This document shows positions 56,690 through 64,000 of a stretch of 64,000 nt of DNA, in pieces. Under the pieces are notes generated by a model. The model had not been told where the DNA came from. It saw only the letters and a program-made list of their open reading frames with translations, and did no database searches. Positions within the stretch are counted from its first letter, which is position 1. Each line of letters opens with the position of its first letter. The stretch spans positions 1 through 64,000 of the forward strand of contig NZ_FQZA01000014.1 in assembly GCF_900141995.1 (NCBI RefSeq). The letters run 5' to 3'. This DNA is from Palleronia salina (GTDB taxonomy: Bacteria > Pseudomonadota > Alphaproteobacteria > Rhodobacterales > Rhodobacteraceae). A program made the translations under genes and the position numbers.

Positions 56690-57865
56690 CTATCCTCCCT
56701 CATGTCCAGGTGCGGCGCGATGTTGCGCCTGCGGATCGGGCAGCGCCCGGGCGCTGCCCGTTTTGCCGTCGATCACGATCAAGTCGTCCAGCGCGGCGCC
56801 GATCAGCCGCCCGGCGTGTCCCGGCGCGCGCAGCAGGCCCGCGGGCCGCGATGTCGCCATGGCCAGAGCCTCGGACAAATCCGCGCCGCCCGCGCTCTGC
56901 ATGACCGCGACCGCGCGCGCCATGTCCAGGTCGGCCCCCGCCAGCGTGCCGTCCTCCAGCCGCAGACAGCCATCGGCGCGCAGCACCCGGCGCGCGCCCA
57001 GCCGGAAATCGGTGGCATCGGTGCCCGCCGGCGCCATGGCGTCGGTGACCAGGAACAGGCCCCCCGGCGCCGCCTTGGCGGCGCGGGCGACCCGCAGGCT
57101 CGCGGGATGGACGTGGTGGCCGTCGGCGATGATCCCGGCCGAGACGCGCCCGTCATCGAGCGCCGCACCCACCAACCCCGGGGCGCGGTTGGCCATCTGG
57201 CTCATGGCGTTGAACAGATGCGTCACGCAGCGCGCGCCCGCGTCGATGGCCGCGCGGGCGCTCTCATAGGTGCAATCGCCATGGCCGAGCGAGACGAGGA
57301 TTCCCGCCTGCGCCAGCCGCGCGATCCGGTCGGGCGCGACGGCATCGGGGGCCAGCGTCACCTTCAGGTTCGGCAGTCGCCGCGCGGCGTCCAGCAGCAC
57401 CGCCTCGTCCGCGTCCTCCATGGGGCGGATCAGGCGCGGGTCATGGGCACCGTGGCGCGAGGGGTCCAGGTGCGGCCCCTCCAGGTGCAGGCCCAGCACG
57501 CCCGGAACCTGCGCCGCGATGGCCGCCGCCACGGCGTCGATGGCCGCGCGCGTGGCGGCGGGCGTGTCGGTGATGAGCGTCGGCAGCAGCGCGCGGGTGC
57601 CCATGGCGCGGTGCGCCGCCGCGATACGCCGGACATCTTCGACCGTCGCACCGGCCCCCAGCATCACGCCGCCGCCGCCATTGACCTGCAGATCGACGAA
57701 ACCGGGCGACAGGACCCCCTCCAGCGCCAGGCGCGGCACATCCGGCGGAATCTCGGTCAGGGCAACCACGGCCTCGGGCCGCGCGTCGTCCACCAGCACC
57801 GCGGCGTCCGGGTGCAATCTCGTGCCATCGAAGATCGCGGCGGCGGTCAGGGCCAGCCGGCTCAT
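56690..57865 (-). CDS. nagA: N-acetylglucosamine-6-phosphate deacetylase
   Basis: A 391-residue amidohydrolase that removes acetate from GlcNAc-6-phosphate in amino-sugar or cell-wall recycling. Metal-binding and active-site blocks are visible in order: SPGFVDLQVNGGGGV, GLHLEGPHLDP, VSLGHGDCTYE, THLFNAMSQM, IADGHHVHP and LVTDAMAPAG. ATG 57865 overlaps the BadF-type kinase end by 4 bases. A glucosamine-6-phosphate deaminase gene (nagB) is not in the window. Confidence 0.92.
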   Translation of the reverse strand: MSRLALTAAAIFDGTRLHPDAAVLVDDARPEAVVALTEIPPDVPRLALEGVLSPGFVDLQVNGGGGVMLGAGATVEDVRRIAAAHRAMGTRALLPTLITDTPAATRAAIDAVAAAIAAQVPGVLGLHLEGPHLDPSRHGAHDPRLIRPMEDADEAVLLDAARRLPNLKVTLAPDAVAPDRIARLAQAGILVSLGHGDCTYESARAAIDAGARCVTHLFNAMSQMANRAPGLVGAALDDGRVSAGIIADGHHVHPASLRVARAAKAAPGGLFLVTDAMAPAGTDATDFRLGARRVLRADGCLRLEDGTLAGADLDMARAVAVMQSAGGADLSEALAMATSRPAGLLRAPGHAGRLIGAALDDLIVIDGKTGSARALPDPQAQHRAAPGHEGG

Positions 57866-58734
57866 CGCGCCTGCGCCATGGCCAGCGACAGCGCCCCGTC
57901 CAGCGCAGAACCGCGCGGTGGTGCCAGGACCGCACGCAGGTCGTCGGCCAACCAGCCTGTGTAGTGCGGCCCGACCCCACCCGCGAGGCACAGGACACCG
58001 CCGCGAGGGATGCCGAACGCCCGCACGGCGCGGTCGATATAGTCCGCCCCGCGCCGCATCAGGTCGCAGGCGATGTCATCCTGCGCCCCGGCGGCGGTCA
58101 CGACCAGCGGTGCCAGCGCGGCGTAGTCGGCGGGCGTGGCGCGCGCGGCGAAGGCGACGATGCCGCCCGGGTCGCCCCCCATGCGGGTCATCAACTGCTC
58201 CCCCAGCTCCGAGCCAGGGCGCAGACCGTCATGCGCCAGCAGAGCCTCGGACAGGGCCGCCCGGCCAAGCCATGCGCCCGATGCCTGGTCCGACACCTGG
58301 AGGCCGTAGCCGCCGATGAACCGCGCCTTTCGCCCGTCCCACCGCGCCGCGATGGTGCCGGTGCCCAGCCCGATCAGCACGCCGCGCGTGTCGCCCAAGG
58401 CGCCCGCCACGAAGGTGCGGCGGTCGTCGCTAACCCGCGCGCGAAACGGCAGGTCGGCCGCGACCTGCCGGGCCATGGGCAGATCCATGATACCGGCGAG
58501 CCCCACATGGGCGGTGGTGCTGGCCAGAACGTCACGCTCCAGCCCAGCGGCGCTCACGGCCTGGTACACGGCATCGGCGGCGTGGAGCGTCGCGAGAACC
58601 AGGTCGGTGGTGGCGTTCGCGGGACCTGCATCGCCCCGCCCGAGCACGTGGCCCATCGCGTCGGCGATCACGGCGCGGCACCCCGATCCGCCGCCGTCGA
58701 CCCCCACGAAATAGCTTGGCGTGTCGTCATCCAT
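57862..58734 (-). CDS. BadF/BadG-type ATPase, probable N-acetylglucosamine kinase
   Basis: A 290-residue ASKHA-fold protein with the phosphate-1 loop YFVGVDGGGSGCRAVIAD and GVLIGLGTGTIAARWDG, then a GVLCLAGGVGPHYTGWL adenosine block. This matches the bacterial GlcNAc/glucosamine kinase group. Coupled to nagA by an ATGA overlap, it would supply GlcNAc-6-phosphate. It is the first gene of the minus-strand run (kinase, nagA, SDR, P450), divergent from the BKACE gene with 117 bases between them. Confidence 0.87.
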   Translation of the reverse strand: MDDDTPSYFVGVDGGGSGCRAVIADAMGHVLGRGDAGPANATTDLVLATLHAADAVYQAVSAAGLERDVLASTTAHVGLAGIMDLPMARQVAADLPFRARVSDDRRTFVAGALGDTRGVLIGLGTGTIAARWDGRKARFIGGYGLQVSDQASGAWLGRAALSEALLAHDGLRPGSELGEQLMTRMGGDPGGIVAFAARATPADYAALAPLVVTAAGAQDDIACDLMRRGADYIDRAVRAFGIPRGGVLCLAGGVGPHYTGWLADDLRAVLAPPRGSALDGALSLAMAQAR

Positions 58735-58851
58735 GACACGCTTCTAAGCCGGGCGCGCGGCCGCCGAAAGCCCCGGTCGCACACGCTCTGGCCCCGCGTG
58801 ATCCCTGCGTCTAGGATCACGCCGACCATCGCCGCGAGGAAAGCCACCGCC

Positions 58852-59685
58852 ATGCCAGCCCCCTGCATCATCTGCGTCGCGATCACCGGCAGCGTGCCGC
58901 AGAAATCCGACAATCCCGCCGTGCCGATCACGGTGACGGAGCAGATCGAGTCGACCCACGCCGCGTTCGAGGCGGGCGCCGCGATCTGCCACGCCCATGT
59001 GCGCGAGGATGACGGCACGCCGACCTCGGACCCCGACCGCTTCGCCGCGCTGAAGGAGGGGGTCGAGAAACATTGCCCCGGCATGATCGTGCAGCTTTCC
59101 ACCGGCGGACGGTCCGGCGCGGGACAGGCGCGCGGCGGCATGCTGCCGCTGGCGCCCGACATGGCGTCGCTGTCGGTGGGATCGAACAATTTCCCCACCC
59201 GGGTCTACGAGAACCCGCCCGACCTTGTGGACTGGCTGGCGGCGGAAATGTTGAAGTATGACGTGAAGCCCGAGATCGAAGCCTTTGACCTGTCGCATAT
59301 TTTTCAGGCGCAGAAGATGGCCGGCGACGGGCGCCTGGCCGACCCGCCCTACGTGCAGTTCGTCATGGGCGTGAAGAATGCCATGCCTGCGGACCGCGAG
59401 GTGTTCGATTTCTACGTCGCCACCACGCGGCGCCTGTTCGGCCCCGAGGCGCCGTGGTGCGCGGCGGGCGTCGGGCGCAACCAGGCGGTGGTGAACGACT
59501 GGGCCATCGCCGCCGGGGGCCACGCGCGCACCGGGCTCGAAGACAATATCCGCCTGGATGCACAGACCCTGGCGCCATCGAACGCGGCCCTCGTCGCGCG
59601 CACCGCCGAGATCTGCGCGCGGCACGACCGGCCCGTCGCCACCCCGGCCGAGGCGCGCGCGATCCTGGGCCTGCGCCCCGCCTGA
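58852..59685 (+). CDS. BKACE family (beta-keto acid cleavage enzyme, DUF849)
   Basis: A 277-residue zinc-dependent enzyme that condenses a beta-keto acid with acetyl-CoA. The start reads CIICVAITGSVPQKSDNP. The zinc ligands sit in ICHAHVRED and near AGVGRNQ, with LSTGGRSG and EAFDLSHIF blocks typical of the family. The characterised member cleaves 3-keto-5-aminohexanoate, but family members have varied substrates, including carnitine breakdown intermediates. ATG 58852 has a GAGGAAAG site. It stands alone on the plus strand. Confidence 0.87.
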   Translation: MPAPCIICVAITGSVPQKSDNPAVPITVTEQIESTHAAFEAGAAICHAHVREDDGTPTSDPDRFAALKEGVEKHCPGMIVQLSTGGRSGAGQARGGMLPLAPDMASLSVGSNNFPTRVYENPPDLVDWLAAEMLKYDVKPEIEAFDLSHIFQAQKMAGDGRLADPPYVQFVMGVKNAMPADREVFDFYVATTRRLFGPEAPWCAAGVGRNQAVVNDWAIAAGGHARTGLEDNIRLDAQTLAPSNAALVARTAEICARHDRPVATPAEARAILGLRPA

Positions 59686-59847
59686 GCGGCCCCAAACCAG
59701 GAAATTGCCACGGATGCGTGGCCTTACCCCGCTTCGACCGCTACAACATCGGGTGCGGCAGGTCTTTGCCGCGCGCAATTTACCCGCGCAGGCGGTGCCC
59801 CGCGCCTACCCGGACCGGCCCCCGCGCGCACCAGAAGGAGGAGCCTC

Positions 59848-60786
59848 ATGACCAGCGTTCTCGACCAGCTGCGCGAGATGACGACCGTCGTCGCCGATAC
59901 CGGCGAGGTGGCGGCCGTCAAGAAATACAAGCCCGTCGACTGCACCACCAACCCGTCCCTGGTGCTGGCCGCGATCAACGACGAAGCGTCGGAAGACCTG
60001 ATCGCGCGCGAGATCCAGACCGGCCGGACCAAGGGCATGTCGGCCGAGGAAATCACGGCCACCCTGACCGTGGCCGTGGGCGCCGAACTGACCAAGATCG
60101 TGCCCGGCCGCGTCTCGACCGAGGTGGATGCGCGGCTGTCCTTCGACACCGACGCCTCGGTCGCCCGCGCGCGCGAGATCATCGCCGACTACGAACACCG
60201 CGGGGTCGAGAAGGACCGCATCCTGATCAAGCTCGCCTCGACCTGGGAAGGTATCCGCGCGGCCGAGATCCTTCAGAAGGACGGCATCGACTGCAACCTG
60301 ACACTGCTGTTCTCGATGGCGCAGGCCGTGGCCTGTGCCGACGCCAAGGCATTCCTGATCTCGCCTTTCGTGGGCCGCATCACGGACTGGTACAAAAAGG
60401 CCGAGGGCAAGGACAGCTACGCCCCCGACGAGGATCCCGGCGTGAAATCGGTGCGCGACATCTACGACTACTACAAGTCGAACGGGATCGAGACGGTCGT
60501 CATGGGCGCCTCGTTCCGCAACACCGACCAGATCAAGGCGCTGGCGGGCTGCGACAACCTGACGATCTCGCCCAAGCTGCTGGACGAGATGGCGAACGAG
60601 GACGCGCCGCTGGAACGCAAGCTGTCGCCCGACGCGGCCAGCGGCGTCGCGCCGATCAAGATGGACGAATCCACCTTCCGCTGGCGGATGAACGCCGATG
60701 CCATGGCGACCGAGAAGCTGGCCGAGGGTATCCGCAATTTCGACAAGGACCACCAGAAGCTGATCGAGCTGGTGGCCAGCAAGTAG
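59848..60786 (+). CDS. tal: Transaldolase, TalB-type
   Basis: A 312-residue transaldolase of the pentose phosphate pathway, of the standard class 1 length. The Schiff-base Lys is in [12 protein letters not shown], preceded by [11 protein letters not shown] with the catalytic Asp. GVASFRNT-like wording ([15 protein letters not shown]) and the C-terminal [18 protein letters not shown] are typical. AGAAGGAGGAGCC precedes ATG 59848. A strong terminator follows. Confidence 0.95.
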   Translation: MTSVLDQLREMTTVVADTGEVAAVKKYKPVDCTTNPSLVLAAINDEASEDLIAREIQTGRTKGMSAEEITATLTVAVGAELTKIVPGRVSTEVDARLSFDTDASVARAREIIADYEHRGVEKDRILIKLASTWEGIRAAEILQKDGIDCNLTLLFSMAQAVACADAKAFLISPFVGRITDWYKKAEGKDSYAPDEDPGVKSVRDIYDYYKSNGIETVVMGASFRNTDQIKALAGCDNLTISPKLLDEMANEDAPLERKLSPDAASGVAPIKMDESTFRWRMNADAMATEKLAEGIRNFDKDHQKLIELVASK

Positions 60787-60807
60787 ACGACGACACCTGG
60801 ACGACAG

Positions 60808-60835
60808 AAGGCCCGGCAGAGATGCCGGGCCTTTT
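60808..60835. terminator. Strong terminator between transaldolase and glpV
   Basis: AAGGCCCGGCA (60808-60818) pairs with TGCCGGGCCTT (60823-60833) around GAGA and is followed by a T-run. It lies between converging genes and can serve both. Confidence 0.92.
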
Positions 60836-60913
60836 TCGTTCGGGCGGTCGCCGAAAAGAAGAAGGGCGCGCACCCTGCGATGCGCGCCCCGAAGGTCTCT
60901 CAGATGGGAGAGA

Positions 60914-62635
<1,722 letters not shown>

Positions 62636-62680
62636 TTCATCCTCCCTTTCGGATTTTATCGTTCTTTCGGTGGTAACGCG

Positions 62681-63103
62681 TCACGCGTAGCGGAAGATGC
62701 CGCCCGCGATGACAAGACTGACGACAAGCGCCAGGTACTGGGGCCCGATTTCCAGGCCCAGCCATGCGAGGTTCAGGAAACCCGCAATCAGAAGCGAGAT
62801 GAACAACCTGTCCCCCCGCGTAGTCTCGATCCCCAGAATGCCGCGCTTGGGCGTCTCGGGGAAACGGATGGCCAGGATCGAGAAGGCGATCAGGATGCCC
62901 GCCACGACCCAGAAGAACGTCGCCGTGGGGAACACCCAGGCCATCCAGCCGCCGGGATTGAGCGACTCGGTCCACAGGATCTCGCCCTCGTCGCGGGGGA
63001 TCTGGAAGAAGACGTAGATCCCCACCAGCACCCACGGCACGATCATGGCCGCGAAGGCGATGTTCTGCTTGCGCGTCAGGTCGGATTTGGCTGTTTCGCT
63101 CAT
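62681..63103 (-). CDS. glpU: GlpU-like membrane protein, DUF2160
   Basis: A 140-residue protein with about four hydrophobic helices, including IAFAAMIVPWVLVGIYVFF and FFWVVAGILIAFSILAIR, then ETPKRGILGIETTRGDRLF. DUF2160 is the small membrane subunit encoded between the permease and binding-protein genes of glpSTPQUV. ATG 63103 gives the family start (MSETAKSDL). Precise role in transport is not known. A GCCTGGC-rich segment with no strong ribosome-binding site lies upstream. Confidence 0.85.
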   Translation of the reverse strand: MSETAKSDLTRKQNIAFAAMIVPWVLVGIYVFFQIPRDEGEILWTESLNPGGWMAWVFPTATFFWVVAGILIAFSILAIRFPETPKRGILGIETTRGDRLFISLLIAGFLNLAWLGLEIGPQYLALVVSLVIAGGIFRYA

Positions 63104-63146
63104 GCCAGGCCTCGCCGGATCTGAATGTTTCGGGTCCGCGCGCTCA

Positions 63147-63989
63147 TCACACCCGTCCCAGGGCAAAGCCCTTGGCGATGTAGTTGCGCACGAAGAAGAT
63201 CACCAAGGCGCCGGGCACGATGGTCAGCGCGCCTGCCGCCGCCAGCACGCCCCAGTCGACGCCCGCGGCCCCCACGGTGCGGGTCATCGTGGCGGCGATG
63301 GGCTTCGCATCGACCGAGGTCAGCGTGCGGCTGAGCAGCAGCTCGACCCAGCTGAACATGAAGCAGAAGAAGGCGGTCACGCCGATGCCGGACGCGATCA
63401 GCGGCATGAAGATCTTCACGAAGAAGCCGCCGAAGGAATAGCCGTCGATATAGGCGGTCTCGTCGATCTCCTTGGGTACGCCGCGCATGAACCCTTCGAG
63501 AATCCAGACCGCCAGCGGCACGTTGAACAGGCAGTGCGCCAGCGCCACGGCGATATGGGTATCGAACAGTCCGACCGAGCTGTAGAGCTGGAAGAACGGC
63601 AGCGCGAAGACCGCGGGCGGCGCCATGCGGTTGGTGAGCAGCCAGAAAAACAGGTGCTTGTCGCCCATGAAGTTGTAGCGCGAGAAGGCATAGGCCGCCG
63701 GCAGCGCCACGGTGATCGAGATCACCGTGTTCATCACCACGTAGATCAGCGAATTGACGTAGCCCATGTACCAGGTCGGGTCCGTCAGGATCGTCTCGTA
63801 ATTGGCCAGCGTCAGGTTCTGCGGCCAGAGCGAGAAGCCGCCGAGGATCTCGGAATTGGTCTTCAGGCTCATGTTCAGCAGCCAGTAGATCGGCAGCATC
63901 AGGAACAGCAGATACAGCACGAGAACGACGGTCGATCCGTTCAGCCGCGACGACGACTTGGCCTTCGCGTTGGCGTCCCGCGCGGTCAC
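63147..63989 (-). CDS. glpQ: Glycerol ABC transporter permease, GlpQ-like (may extend past the window)
   Basis: A MalG-type permease of at least 280 residues with six helices and the cytoplasmic EAA-loop block MRGVPKEIDETAYIDGYS. It starts at GTG 63989 (MTARDANAKAKSSSRLNG), a plausible family start, but the frame is open to the window edge, so an earlier start cannot be excluded. The expected upstream partners (second permease glpP and ATPases glpT/glpS) would lie beyond the right edge. Gap to glpU is 43 bases. Confidence 0.87.
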   Translation of the reverse strand: MTARDANAKAKSSSRLNGSTVVLVLYLLFLMLPIYWLLNMSLKTNSEILGGFSLWPQNLTLANYETILTDPTWYMGYVNSLIYVVMNTVISITVALPAAYAFSRYNFMGDKHLFFWLLTNRMAPPAVFALPFFQLYSSVGLFDTHIAVALAHCLFNVPLAVWILEGFMRGVPKEIDETAYIDGYSFGGFFVKIFMPLIASGIGVTAFFCFMFSWVELLLSRTLTSVDAKPIAATMTRTVGAAGVDWGVLAAAGALTIVPGALVIFFVRNYIAKGFALGRV

Positions 63990-64000
63990 GTCGCCGGGCA

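Overview
The window is one continuous stretch of GC-rich chromosome (or large replicon) from an alphaproteobacterium. It most likely belongs to the Rhodobacterales (Roseobacter group). The evidence is gene content: a DUF1178 protein, a DUF3572 protein, an NADH-dehydrogenase/SelD fusion, a purB locus followed by a tiny Cys-containing secreted protein and a TPR protein, DUF1127 small proteins, an orphan FliG, an alphaproteobacterial-type ImuA, and a GlpQ-GlpU-GlpV glycerol importer. I see no rRNA, tRNA, CRISPR array, phage gene or transposase.

Region 1 (about 1-41 kb) is mostly housekeeping and sensory genes. It starts with a membrane chemoreceptor ending in a CheR-type pentapeptide. Next come a histone-deacetylase-like amidohydrolase with a glutathione peroxidase, a Nudix hydrolase, and a di-haem peroxidase divergent from a Sel1 protein. 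A LolD/FtsX-type ABC exporter with a secreted AttH-like lipocalin follows. The selenouridine pair (SelD fusion and MnmH) comes next. An H-NOX-like protein is coupled to a diguanylate cyclase, and there is a second, PleD-like cyclase. A dense minus-strand operon (thioesterase, lipocalin, lipoprotein, SGNH hydrolase) follows. The region then holds an orphan ImuA, GAPDH, a LysR regulator, a voltage-gated sodium channel, two DUF1127 proteins, purB, an orphan FliG, an LpxL-like acyltransferase and aconitase.

Region 2 (about 41-54.4 kb) is a divergent carbohydrate-catabolism cluster. The minus arm encodes an unusual regulator (winged HTH fused to a MalE-like solute-binding domain with no signal peptide), three short-chain dehydrogenases, an M24 peptidase homologue with an altered metal site, and an FMN-dependent hydroxyacid dehydrogenase. 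The plus arm encodes an RbsB/RbsC/RbsC/RbsA-type importer, a fourth dehydrogenase and a fumarylacetoacetase-family hydrolase. The parts suggest uptake of a sugar, polyol or deoxy-sugar, stepwise oxidation without phosphorylation, hydrolytic cleavage of a diketo acid, and oxidation of a 2-hydroxy acid product. The substrate cannot be read from the sequence. This is the best candidate here for an undescribed system, mainly because of the regulator.

Region 3 (54.6-64 kb) holds a cytochrome P450 and an SDR downstream of amino-sugar genes (NagA and a BadF-type kinase). A BKACE-family enzyme and transaldolase come next. The promoter-distal half of a glycerol ABC importer operon (glpQ, glpU, glpV) runs off the right edge.

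Other signals worth a look are a strictly spaced trio of palindromes at 28183-28249, an SOS-type box overlapping a promoter upstream of imuA, and a lipoprotein reading frame that appears to have lost its stop codon and now runs antiphase through the downstream lipocalin gene.
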